Part shown: piece by piece, positions 51,808 to 60,205 of the stretch | Numbering within the stretch: the first letter of the stretch is position 1 | Layout of the letters: the number at the start of each line of letters is the position of its first letter | From: JBFFZF01 sp050732695 | Lineage (GTDB): Bacteria > Gemmatimonadota > Gemmatimonadetes > Longimicrobiales > RSA9 | Reading direction: 5' to 3' | Length of the DNA stretch: 64,000 nucleotides | Assembly: GCA_050732695.1 (NCBI GenBank) | Contig: JBOHRL010000037.1 | Location: forward strand, 62,001 to 126,000 | Position numbers and translations under genes: made by a program | The notes under the pieces: model-generated | What the model was told of the DNA's origin: nothing | The model's database searches: none | Seen by the model: the letters and a program-made list of their open reading frames with translations, nothing else

Positions 51808-53472
51808 ATGAAGACTGACATCGAGATTGCGCAGACTGCCCGGCTGCGGCCGATCGTGGACATTGCCGCGCGCGCCGGGCTCGGCGAGGATGACCTCGAG
51901 CTGTACGGGCGTTACAAGGCCAAGGTTCGACTCGAAGCGATCAGGGATCGGCCGGAATCGGCACTGCTCGTCCTCGTGACCGGTATCCACCCCACACCGG
52001 CCGGCGAAGGCAAATCGACCGTGTCCGTGGGTCTTGCCGACGGTCTGAGCCGGATCGGCCGGCGCACCGTGCTGGCGCTGCGCCAGCCGAGCCTTGGCCC
52101 CGTGTTCGGCATCAAGGGTGGTGCCACCGGCGGCGGCTATTCGCAGGTTGCTCCGATGGAGGACATCAACCTCCACTTCACGGGCGACTTCCACGCGATC
52201 ACGTCCGCGCATGCCCTGCTGTCTGCACTGCTCGACAATCATCTCCAACAGGGCAACGAGTGCGGCATCGACACGCGGCGCATCACGTGGAAGCGTGCGA
52301 TCGACATGAACGACCGCGCGCTTCGCCAGATCGTGGTCGGCCTGGGCGGTGCGGCCAACGGAGTACCCCGTGAGGACGGTTTCCTGATCACGGCTGCCTC
52401 CGAGGTGATGGCGATCTTCGCGCTCGCCTCTGACCGCCGCGACCTCGAGGAACGCCTTGGCCGCATCATTCTCGGCTCGGACCGGCACCGACAGCCCGTG
52501 CGAGCGTCCGCCCTTGGCGCGGCCGGCGCAATGACGCTCCTGCTCAAGGACGCGATCCAACCCAACCTGGTGCAGACTCTCGGTGGCACGCCCGCATTCA
52601 TTCACGGCGGTCCGTTCGGCAACATCGCACACGGGTGTAATTCGCTGATCGCGACGCGCGCCGCACTCCGCCTTGGCGATGTTGTCGTGACCGAGGCCGG
52701 CTTCGGTGCCGACCTCGGTGCCGAGAAGTTCTTCGACATCAAGTGTCGCGCCGGCGGCCTTCGCCCTGCTGCTGCCGTCGTCGTGGCCACGGTACGCGCC
52801 CTCAAGATGCACGGCGGCGAGGCCCTCGCCGACCTCGCACACGAGAACGTCGGGGCCGTTGAGCGCGGCCTCGCCAACCTGCGCCGCCATGTCGAGAATG
52901 TCGCGCGATTCGGTGTCCCGCCGATCGTTGCGGTCAACCGGTTCGCATCCGATACCGCCGCGGAACTCGCGGCCGTCGTGAACGCGTGCGAGGAACTCGG
53001 CGTGCCCGCACGCGTGGCCGATGTACATCGCCTCGGTGGCGAAGGCGCCGAGGACCTCGCCCAGACCGTCGTCGATATCGCAACGAACGGGAAAGCCAGC
53101 TTCTGCCCGCTCTACTCCCTCGCCCAGCCTCTCAAGGACAAGATCGAGACCATCGCGAAGACCATCTATCACGCCGATGGCGTCAGCTATCTGCCTGCGG
53201 CATCGCGCGAGATCGAACGCATCGAGGCCATCGGCATGCGTGATGTGCCCGTATGCATGGCGAAGACACAGTACTCCTTCTCCGATGATCCGTCGCTTCG
53301 CGGCGCACCCACCGGCTTCGAAATCACGGTCCGTTCCGTTACGCCGTCCGCAGGCGCGGGTTTCGTCGTCGCATACACGGGCGACATCATGACGATGCCT
53401 GGCCTGCCGAAACGCCCCGCCGCCGAGAACATGAACGTTGCACACGACGGCACGATCTCGGGCCTTTTCTGA
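51808..53472 (+). CDS. fhs: Formate-tetrahydrofolate ligase
   Basis: A 554-residue ligase starting MKTDIEIAQTARLRPIVDIA. The ATP loop is TGIHPTPAGEGKSTVSVGLA. ALRQPSLGPVFGIKGGATGG, NLHFTGDFHAITSAHALLSA, EAGFGADLGAEKFFDIKCR and GAGFVVAYTGDIMTMPGLP are family blocks. It makes 10-formyl-THF from formate, THF and ATP, in parallel with FolD (1.6-2.5 kb). An upstream in-frame start overlaps the candidate promoter and is rejected. It is on the plus strand and stands alone. Confidence 0.96.
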   Translation: MKTDIEIAQTARLRPIVDIAARAGLGEDDLELYGRYKAKVRLEAIRDRPESALLVLVTGIHPTPAGEGKSTVSVGLADGLSRIGRRTVLALRQPSLGPVFGIKGGATGGGYSQVAPMEDINLHFTGDFHAITSAHALLSALLDNHLQQGNECGIDTRRITWKRAIDMNDRALRQIVVGLGGAANGVPREDGFLITAASEVMAIFALASDRRDLEERLGRIILGSDRHRQPVRASALGAAGAMTLLLKDAIQPNLVQTLGGTPAFIHGGPFGNIAHGCNSLIATRAALRLGDVVVTEAGFGADLGAEKFFDIKCRAGGLRPAAAVVVATVRALKMHGGEALADLAHENVGAVERGLANLRRHVENVARFGVPPIVAVNRFASDTAAELAAVVNACEELGVPARVADVHRLGGEGAEDLAQTVVDIATNGKASFCPLYSLAQPLKDKIETIAKTIYHADGVSYLPAASREIERIEAIGMRDVPVCMAKTQYSFSDDPSLRGAPTGFEITVRSVTPSAGAGFVVAYTGDIMTMPGLPKRPAAENMNVAHDGTISGLF

Positions 53473-53529
53473 CGCCGCTCAGGCTTAACGACCGCGTCCC
53501 CTGCCGGAAAAGGATTCAAGGAGACTTCG

Positions 53530-54290
53530 ATGATACGACGAGTTGCTGCGATTGCGACGTCGATCTTCCTTGTCGCGTCCCTGACAGCGGTCGTGCTCGG
53601 CTCGACGGCATGTGGTTCAATCGATGCTGGCAGCCAACGTGTTTACCGATTGGGGGATAGGGTCGTCCACCCTGTTCGCTGGGACACGCTTTATACGATC
53701 GGAGCACCGCCGCAGATACCACATTGTTGCTACCCAGGCTCATCACGGCGAGGGGCGGCTTGCTCTTCGCTTACGACTATGCGGCAGGCCGGCTGCTATC
53801 GTTCGACCGTCAAGGACGCTTGAGATGGACGTTCGGTCGCAAGGGCAGAGGTCCCGGGGAGTTCGCCAATCCACTGCACCTGTTCGTTACGGCAGATGGT
53901 GCCATCTGGGTGACCGACGGTTGCGCCGGGAGGATCGCAATCGTAACTGGCGCAGGCGAACTGCGCGAGCACATCGGTTTCGACGGCCGCCCCATCATGC
54001 GGCTATAGCCGCGAGACAGCGGCCGGCTCGTTTCCCCGATTCAGGCCGATGCTCTTTGGCTTGCACTCGAATCGAACGGCCAGGTGATCGAAGCAGCTCT
54101 TCTTCCAACGCAAGCGTTGCGTGACGCAGATCCTGCGGTTCGTACTCCATATGTGGCGATGTCTTCGCAGGGCACGACCTGGGCGATGGCGTTCTTTGCG
54201 GCAAACCCGCTTCTATCACGAGGAGCCCAGCCCGACGATTCTCGCCTTACGGCCCATCGACGATTGACCGGGAAGCTGCTTTGCGAACGG
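53530..54290 (+). pseudogene. Broken six-bladed beta-propeller protein
   Basis: A start with AGGAGA upstream reads MIRRVAAIATSIFLVASLTA, a signal peptide, then VYRLGDRVVHPVRWDTLYTI. Near 53715 the coding frame shifts by -1 or +2 and continues as GGLLFAYDYAAGRLLSFDRQ and GRKGRGPGEFANPLHLFV, typical NHL/six-bladed propeller blades. It meets an in-frame TAG at 54006, after which the same frame goes on as further blade-like sequence (ADALWLALESNGQVIEAALL). One frameshift, one nonsense codon and a missing 3' half mark it as a decayed gene, next to the ccm operon end. Confidence 0.75.
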
Positions 54291-54291
54291 C

Positions 54292-54777
54292 TCACGGAAG
54301 CTCGTGTGGCCACGGAGCCAATTCGGGATCCGGGTCGGGCCGGGAATCAGAAGGGTTGGCCGGGCTGCGAGACCAGCGACGGACGGAGAATGCGATGACG
54401 ATTGCGCCCAGGATCAGGGCAAGGACAGGCAGAACGTAGACGGTCAGATTGAAGCCGCGAGCTTCGGGTTCGAGCAGAATGAACTCGCCATAGCTGGCAA
54501 CGAAATGCTGCTTCACTTCCTCGGGCGTCTTCCCTGCTTCGAGCTGCTCACGAATGATTGCGCGCATGTTCTGCGCGAGGGAGGAGGGAGAGTCCTGCAA
54601 GGAAAGGCCCTGGCAGACAACGCAGCGGAGGTCGGACGCGACTTCGCGAACCAGCACGTCAATCCGTGTTTCTTCAACGATGACCGGCGTGGTGTCGCGG
54701 CTGGTCTGTGCATCGCCTGCAACGGGCACGAGCGACAGCGCCACGATGGTTGCCGGGATCAACTGCGCCAGCCGCAT
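54292..54777 (-). CDS. ccmH: Cytochrome c maturation protein CcmH
   Basis: A 161-residue protein. A signal peptide (MRLAQLIPATIVALSLVPVA) precedes the CcmH redox motif LRCVVCQGLSLQDSPSSLAQ (CVVC near residue 55). A single membrane helix (VYVLPVLALILGAIVIAF, about 116-135) and a Pro/Asp-rich tail follow. It reduces apocytochrome c cysteines with CcmG before heme attachment. The CcmI/TPR part found in some fused forms is absent. The ATG shares a base with the ccmG stop (TGATG). Confidence 0.93.
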   Translation of the reverse strand: MRLAQLIPATIVALSLVPVAGDAQTSRDTTPVIVEETRIDVLVREVASDLRCVVCQGLSLQDSPSSLAQNMRAIIREQLEAGKTPEEVKQHFVASYGEFILLEPEARGFNLTVYVLPVLALILGAIVIAFSVRRWSRSPANPSDSRPDPDPELAPWPHELP

Positions 54778-55328
54778 CACTCGGGACGTGCTCCGGCGGC
54801 AAGGAGCGGGTCGATGACGGAGCGGAGCAGTCGCTCGGTGACGACACCCACCTGCTTGTGTACGACCTTGCCGTGCCGATCGATGACGAACGTTTCGGGC
54901 ACACCGAAGAGTCCGTAGTTGACGGCCGTCTTCGAGCCGGGATCGAGCAAGGACGGGTACTCCTGCCCACCCATGGCTTCGATCCAGCGGCGCGCGTTGT
55001 TCGGCGTGTCCTCGTACACGACGCCAAAGAAGCGGACGGGCTGGCCCGCATAGTGCAGCGCCGCGAGGCTCAGATCCTCGTGCTCGTATCGGCATTCAAG
55101 GCACCAGGACGCCCAGAAGTTGAGGACGACGACGTCACCGCGCATGTGCGCGAGCCGGACCGAATCGAGTACCTCGGTCGGGTCCATCAGCGGCAGCGCG
55201 AAATCGGGCGCATCGCGACCGGGCAGCGGCGAGATGATCCGACTCGGATCGCGCGTCAGCCCGAACGCGAGCACGCCGACGAGCGAAACCGCAACCACAA
55301 GGCCGATCAGCGAGCGACGCCAGTTCAC
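54777..55328 (-). CDS. ccmG: Thiol:disulfide interchange protein CcmG/DsbE
   Basis: A 183-residue thioredoxin-like protein from a GTG that overlaps the ccmF stop (GTGA). An N-terminal membrane anchor (SLIGLVVAVSLVGVLAFGL) is followed by VVVLNFWASWCLECRYEHED, with a CLEC active site (CPxC in most CcmG), FFGVVYEDTPNNARRWIEAM and the cis-Pro segment GLFGVPETFVIDRHGKVV. It passes electrons to CcmH and apocytochrome c in the periplasm. A long upstream extension within ccmF is rejected. Confidence 0.94.
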   Translation of the reverse strand: MNWRRSLIGLVVAVSLVGVLAFGLTRDPSRIISPLPGRDAPDFALPLMDPTEVLDSVRLAHMRGDVVVLNFWASWCLECRYEHEDLSLAALHYAGQPVRFFGVVYEDTPNNARRWIEAMGGQEYPSLLDPGSKTAVNYGLFGVPETFVIDRHGKVVHKQVGVVTERLLRSVIDPLLAAGARPE

Positions 55329-57316
55329 GAGACCTCCACGAGGTCCTCTCGCGGGGCACGTACGATGACCCGGCGGCGCCGCTTCGGGAGCGAAGCGAGA
55401 ATCCCGCCCGCCGCCGCGATCAGGCCGCCGACCCAGATCCACCACACCAGCGGTTCCACGATGACGCTCAGCGTCGCCGTCGACCCATCCTCCGCGAAAG
55501 CCAGCAGGTTGACGTACAGATCGCGGTCCGGGCGACTGCGCACAGCGGGTGTCGTGACGGGCTCGGGCCGGCCGTTGTATACGTTCTGGCGAGGATCCAT
55601 GCGGCCCAGCTCCCTGTCGCCCTCGAATGCCGTCAACTCGGCCGCAATGACCCAGCGATGCGGCTCTTCCCATGCCGTCACGCGATCCAGACGGACTCGA
55701 TAGCCTTCCAGCTCCATGCTCTGGCCGGGTTCGAGCGTAACATCGCGTTCCGAACGGAACGTCGATGATGCGGTGATTCCTACCGCGATCGCGATCACGC
55801 CAATGTGCGCGATATAGCCACCATAGCGACGATGGTTTGCGGCGATCAGCCGGTACAGTGCCTGGCCGATACCTTCGCCGTGCGTACGATGTCGCGCGGC
55901 CGCACCGAGCACGAACTCCTGTACGTTCGCCACCAGTGTGAACGCGCAGAAGGAGAACGCGACCAGCGCCCACGGATCACGAAGACCCAGAGCGAACGCG
56001 ACCGCGAAGGTGACCGCGAGCGCGACCGTCGGCGCGCGCAGGCGCTGCGTCGCGCGCTCACCCGCGCCGCCACCCCATGGGAGGATCGGCCCGATGCCCA
56101 CCAGGAAGACCAGCGCCAACGTTATCGGCACGGTCATGCGGTTGAAGAAGGGTGCACCGACACTGACCTGAACACCGCGCACGAGTTCGGCCACCAGAGG
56201 GAACAGCGTGCCCAGCAGGACCGTGAACGTGAATGCCGTGAACAGGAGGTTATTCACGAGGAAAACACCTTCGCGCGAGACGGCATTCTCCAGGTTGCCG
56301 GGCGTGCGCAGTTCACCGCTTCGTCCCGTCAGCAGAACCAGCGAGAAGACCAGAACCACGGCAATGAACGAGAGGAAGAACAGACCGATCGTGCCTTCCG
56401 TGAAGGCGTGAACGGACGAGAGCACGCCACTGCGCGTGAGGAAGGTGCCGAGTATCGTGAGCAGGAATGTGCTCACGATCAGACTCAGGTTCCAGACCCG
56501 CAACATGCCTCGCCGCTCCTGCACCATTCCCGAGTGCAGGAACGCCGTCGCGGTGAGCCACGGCATGAATGACGCATTCTCGACCGGGTCCCACGCCCAG
56601 TAGCCGCCCCAGCCGAGCACGTCGTAGGACCACCACATCCCGGCGATAATCGCAAGCGAGAGAAACACCCAGGAGACCAGCGTCCACCGGCGCGTCACGC
56701 GCAACCACGCATCATCGACGCGCCCCGAGATCAGCGAGCCGATCGCGAATGCAAATGGCACGCTCATGCCGACGTACCCGAGGTAAAGCAACGGCGGATG
56801 GACTGCCATCAGAATGTGGTTCTGAAGCAGTGGATTCGGACCCGGCCCGTCCACTGGGACGGGACTGATTTCGGACCACGGATTCGCGGGTCCGACCAGC
56901 AGCAGGTAGAAGAACACGCCGATCCCGAGCAGAACGGCATTGGCGTAAATGGCCAGCGTCCCGAGGCCTCGGCGTGTCGTGTAGACCGCGGCGGCCGTGT
57001 AGGCCGAGAGCACCAGGCCCCAGAACAGGATCGAGCCCTCGAGCGAACTCCACAACGAGATGATCGTGATGTGCGTCGGTGTCGCAGTGCTCCCCACTTG
57101 TGCCACGTATTCGATGCTGAAGTCGTGAGCGAGCAGGGCGAACACCATCGCCATGTTGGCGACGATCATCAGTCCGAACACGGCGTACGCTGCCTGACGC
57201 GCACTCTCGACCAACCCCGGGCTCCGCTGGCGTGCGCCCAGCACCGCCGCAATCATGCCCCACATCGCGACACCGAACGCGACCGTACACGCCGAGTAAC
57301 CGATGATGCGGGTCAC
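55325..57316 (-). CDS. ccmF: Heme lyase CcmF
   Basis: A 663-residue membrane protein from a GTG at 57316 (a TTG nine codons upstream is the alternative). It has about 15 helices and the heme-handling WWD motif GWGGYWAWDPVENASFMPWL near residue 235. VHPPLLYLGYVGMSVPFAFA and NLSLIVSTFLLTILGTFLTR are further family blocks, with conserved His in HPP and in FLHSGM. The C-terminal part is a periplasmic domain ending in a last helix and an Arg-rich tail. It joins heme from CcmE to apocytochrome c. ccmE lies 82 bp upstream. Confidence 0.95.
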   Translation of the reverse strand: MTRIIGYSACTVAFGVAMWGMIAAVLGARQRSPGLVESARQAAYAVFGLMIVANMAMVFALLAHDFSIEYVAQVGSTATPTHITIISLWSSLEGSILFWGLVLSAYTAAAVYTTRRGLGTLAIYANAVLLGIGVFFYLLLVGPANPWSEISPVPVDGPGPNPLLQNHILMAVHPPLLYLGYVGMSVPFAFAIGSLISGRVDDAWLRVTRRWTLVSWVFLSLAIIAGMWWSYDVLGWGGYWAWDPVENASFMPWLTATAFLHSGMVQERRGMLRVWNLSLIVSTFLLTILGTFLTRSGVLSSVHAFTEGTIGLFFLSFIAVVLVFSLVLLTGRSGELRTPGNLENAVSREGVFLVNNLLFTAFTFTVLLGTLFPLVAELVRGVQVSVGAPFFNRMTVPITLALVFLVGIGPILPWGGGAGERATQRLRAPTVALAVTFAVAFALGLRDPWALVAFSFCAFTLVANVQEFVLGAAARHRTHGEGIGQALYRLIAANHRRYGGYIAHIGVIAIAVGITASSTFRSERDVTLEPGQSMELEGYRVRLDRVTAWEEPHRWVIAAELTAFEGDRELGRMDPRQNVYNGRPEPVTTPAVRSRPDRDLYVNLLAFAEDGSTATLSVIVEPLVWWIWVGGLIAAAGGILASLPKRRRRVIVRAPREDLVEVS

Positions 57317-57398
57317 GTGCTCACACCATGTTGCCGGCTGCAACGCTCACCGCACATCATGCAGCACGCCTCGCCGGCACCGATCCCGCGCAGGACTG

Positions 57399-57860
57399 TC
57401 ATTGCCCCGGATCCTTGACCAATGTCCTGAACATCTTCTCCGGATCGTGCCCCTCTTCCGGGACACGATACTCATTCGAGTGCTTCACCATCAGGTTCGA
57501 CGACTCGAACACGCCGGCACGCGTATACCTGCCCTCGACGATCACGCCGATGCCTTCCCGGAACATCGCTGGCGGGGCCTTCACCGCATGGACGCGCACC
57601 TGCTTGCCGGTTTCGTCCTGCATCGTAAAGCGGAGATCCAGCTGCTGTGCATTCCACTCCACGCTGTTGGGCGCGACGAGGCCGCCCAGCCTCGCCGGCT
57701 CGTCGTACGCAGCCTCGCCCTTCGCCAGCAGTTCGCCCGGCGTCAGGAAATAAACCAGATTGTTACTGATCCCGCCCGTGAGGAGATAGCCGAATCCCGA
57801 GAGAATCACGACTATAGCAAGGATGAGCCCGATGCGCGGGCCCGATTTCGCGTTCGCCAT
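57399..57860 (-). CDS. ccmE: Cytochrome c-type heme chaperone CcmE
   Basis: A 153-residue protein. One N-terminal membrane anchor (GLILAIVVILSGFGYLL) is followed by an OB-fold (FTMQDETGKQVRVHAVKAP, GIGVIVEGRYTRAGVFESSN). The heme-attachment motif appears as MVKHSNEYRVPEEG, with the His and Tyr of the canonical HxxxY, so this is the His type and not the Cys variant. It carries heme from CcmABCD to CcmF. Its start lies two bases after ccmD ends. Confidence 0.95.
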   Translation of the reverse strand: MANAKSGPRIGLILAIVVILSGFGYLLTGGISNNLVYFLTPGELLAKGEAAYDEPARLGGLVAPNSVEWNAQQLDLRFTMQDETGKQVRVHAVKAPPAMFREGIGVIVEGRYTRAGVFESSNLMVKHSNEYRVPEEGHDPEKMFRTLVKDPGQ

Positions 57861-57862
57861 CG

Positions 57863-57997
57863 TCAGTCCTCCACCTCGCGACCTTCGCTCAACCTGCGTT
57901 GCGCAAGCGCGCGCCGGCGCAACAGGTAACTAACGTAACAGCCCAGCACGAGCCACGTGACTGCGTACGCGGCTATGATGAAACTCCACTCAGACAT
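57863..57997 (-). CDS. ccmD: Heme exporter protein CcmD
   Basis: A 44-residue frame reading MSEWSFIIAAYAVTWLVLGC, then YVSYLLRRRALAQRRLSEGR and EVED. It has one membrane helix followed by a basic cytoplasmic tail, exactly the CcmD layout. It overlaps the ccmC stop by eight bases and precedes ccmE by two bases, the standard position. CcmD helps release holo-CcmE from CcmABC. It is short enough to be missed by length cut-offs. Confidence 0.9.
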   Translation of the reverse strand: MSEWSFIIAAYAVTWLVLGCYVSYLLRRRALAQRRLSEGREVED

Positions 57998-58706
57998 GGA
58001 CGGCTCCTTCGCTGAGCGCCCGTTCTTCCGATCTCATCGCCTCCGCCCGCTCGAGGCGCGCGACGTGGTAGCGCATCGCAATGAAAAAGATCACAATGAA
58101 GAGAAACGCAAATGCGTTCAAACGCATGCCCAGCACATAGATCGCGTCCACCGTCTCGGGCGTCGACTGTGGCTGATGCAGTGTACGCCACCAGCGCACG
58201 GACATGTATACGATCGGCACGTTGATCGCGCCCAGAATGCCGACGGCCGCACTCCACCGGCCTCTGCGCTCGTCGTCTTCAGTGAACGCACGCAGCGCGA
58301 GATAGCCAACAAAGATCAGGAACAGGATCGCGGTTGAAGTCAGGCGAGGATCCCAATCCCACCAGACCCCCCAGGTCGGCTTTGCCCAGATCATGCCGAG
58401 CGCGAGCGTGAGGCCGATCAGAACGGTCGAGACCTCGGCCGCCGCGGCGGCCAGCAGATCGTACTTCTCCTCTCCTTTCCACAGGTAGAGCAGACTCCAG
58501 ATGAGAACGAACGCCGGTGCGAGCATCGCGTTCCACGCGGCAGGCAGGTGCACATACATGATCTTCTGGAGATCACCCATGCCGGCTTCCGGAGGCGAAC
58601 TCAGGACCGCGATGGCCTGCGAAAGAATCAGGAACCCGAACGTGAACACGCCGAATGGCCCCACCCATCGGGGCAACCGCGGCAGTTCTCCGGTCCGACC
58701 CGCCAT
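57990..58706 (-). CDS. ccmC: Heme exporter protein CcmC
   Basis: A 238-residue protein with six membrane helices. The WWD motif is LGMIWAKPTWGVWWDWDPRL. MGDLQKIMYVHLPAAWNAML has the conserved periplasmic His, and PIVYMSVRWWRTLHQPQS has the second. It places heme on CcmE. The start MAGRTGELPRLPRWVGPFGV is chosen because a longer frame enters ccmB. It follows ccmB by two bases. Confidence 0.94.
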   Translation of the reverse strand: MAGRTGELPRLPRWVGPFGVFTFGFLILSQAIAVLSSPPEAGMGDLQKIMYVHLPAAWNAMLAPAFVLIWSLLYLWKGEEKYDLLAAAAAEVSTVLIGLTLALGMIWAKPTWGVWWDWDPRLTSTAILFLIFVGYLALRAFTEDDERRGRWSAAVGILGAINVPIVYMSVRWWRTLHQPQSTPETVDAIYVLGMRLNAFAFLFIVIFFIAMRYHVARLERAEAMRSEERALSEGAVHV

Positions 58707-58708
58707 TC

Positions 58709-59422
58709 TCACTCCTCGATCACGTACTCGAATGCGAAGACGGAGGCAATCAGGAAGATCGCGTCGAACACGACCATCAGCCGAATCCACGCGCCCGTGT
58801 TGCCCATCACATCGCCGCCCAGCAGCAGGCCGGTCGCTTCGACAGCCCCCACCAGCAACGGGATCAGCATCGGGAAAAGCAGCAGCGGAAGCAAGACCTC
58901 CCGCGCCCGAATGCGGCTGGCCATGGCGGCGTAAAACGTGCCCAGGGTCACAAACCCGACCGTGCCCAGTGTGAGGACGACGGCGAGCGAGAAGAGGTTG
59001 TCGAGGATCGGCAGATCGTAGAGAATCGCCGCGACAGGCACGAGCACGACCTCGACGCCCAGCACGAAAACCAGATTCGCGATGAGCTTGCCAAGAAAGA
59101 TGGACCGTCGATCCCCCGGGTAGAGCAACAACACATCCATGGCCCCGTCTTCCAGCTCCTGCTCGTAGGAACGGTTGAACGAGAGTACCCCGCTGAACAG
59201 CACGGTGAGCCAGATCACACCTGCCGCCGCGGCGTCCAGTGCATCGTGGTCCGGGCCAATCGCAAACCCGAACAACAGCAGAATGAGACCGGCAAGGAAG
59301 GCGACCGCATTGAAGTTCGCCTTCGTCCGCCGTTCCGCGGTCAGATCCTTCCAGACAATCGCGAAGACGCGGCGGACCTCGGTCCGGAACATGCCCGGCT
59401 CCGCACCGGCAGGTTCCGGCAT
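58709..59422 (-). CDS. ccmB: Heme exporter protein CcmB (ABC permease)
   Basis: A 237-residue permease with six helices. VFAIVWKDLTAERRTKANFN at the start and SFNRSYEQELEDGAMDVLLL are CcmB marks. ILYDLPILDNLFSL and LLLFPMLIPLLVGAVEATGL follow. With the CcmA ATPase it powers release of holo-CcmE from CcmC. Its ATG overlaps the ccmA stop by one base. Confidence 0.93.
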   Translation of the reverse strand: MPEPAGAEPGMFRTEVRRVFAIVWKDLTAERRTKANFNAVAFLAGLILLLFGFAIGPDHDALDAAAAGVIWLTVLFSGVLSFNRSYEQELEDGAMDVLLLYPGDRRSIFLGKLIANLVFVLGVEVVLVPVAAILYDLPILDNLFSLAVVLTLGTVGFVTLGTFYAAMASRIRAREVLLPLLLFPMLIPLLVGAVEATGLLLGGDVMGNTGAWIRLMVVFDAIFLIASVFAFEYVIEE

Positions 59423-60126
59423 CAGAGTCCGCTTCTCGGGACTGACCCGACCGTCGCATCATCCAGGTGTTCCGGCGCCTCGGTCACAAGGCGGCCCTCC
59501 CGGATCTCGATCCTTCGCTGAATCACACTCCTGCCGCGAGTCAGGTCGTGCGTCGCGATGAGAACCGCACCACCACCGCTCGCAAGATCCGTGGCAAACT
59601 CATTCACGAGTACGATCCCGTCGGCATCGAAGCTCGCGTACGGCTCGTCCAGCAGCAGAAGACCGGGCGGGCGAAGCAACAGCCGGGCGAGCGCAAGCCG
59701 GCGCTTCATGCCAGCCGAAAATCCTCGCGTCCGGTCGTTCTTCTCGACGTGCAGACCAACACGCGCCAGAACGGCCTCGATGCGATCGTGATTCGCTGCT
59801 TCGCCTGCCATGCGCAGCGAGAACGCGAGATTCTCCGCGGCCGTCAGGTTGGCGTAGACGCCCGCCTCGTGAGCGAGCAGACCGACGCGACCGCGCAGCC
59901 GGCCCGCATGGGCGGCGAGGTCAATGCCGAAGATGCTTCCACCGCCGCGCGTCGCACGAAGCAGGCCGGCACACACACGCAGCAGCGTCGTCTTGCCGCT
60001 GCCGTTGCGCCCCGTGATTCCGATGATCTCACCCGCCCGGACCTCGAGGTCGATGCCACGCAGAACCCAACGGTGACCGAAACGGCGCGCAAGACCGTGC
60101 AGCCAGACAGCTGCCGTCCCGTTCAT
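59422..60126 (-). CDS. ccmA: Heme exporter ATP-binding protein CcmA
   Basis: A 234-residue ABC ATPase starting MNGTAAVWLHGLARRFGHRW. Walker A is GITGRNGSGKTTLLRVCAG, the signature is altered to GFSAGMKRRLALARLLL (FSAGM instead of LSxGQ), Walker B is LLLLDEPYASFDADG and the switch His is in LIATHDLTRG. It is the first gene of ccmABCDEFGH. The 79-bp gap from pntB has a TCCCGG/CCGGGA hairpin without a T-run. Confidence 0.93.
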   Translation of the reverse strand: MNGTAAVWLHGLARRFGHRWVLRGIDLEVRAGEIIGITGRNGSGKTTLLRVCAGLLRATRGGGSIFGIDLAAHAGRLRGRVGLLAHEAGVYANLTAAENLAFSLRMAGEAANHDRIEAVLARVGLHVEKNDRTRGFSAGMKRRLALARLLLRPPGLLLLDEPYASFDADGIVLVNEFATDLASGGGAVLIATHDLTRGRSVIQRRIEIREGRLVTEAPEHLDDATVGSVPRSGL

Positions 60127-60205
60127 GCCCCCGCCCGTTCGAGTCGCCGGCGCGTTTCGCACGCACCGTTCCCGGTCCATGCCCGGGAGGAGAACCCGCG
60201 TTGCC

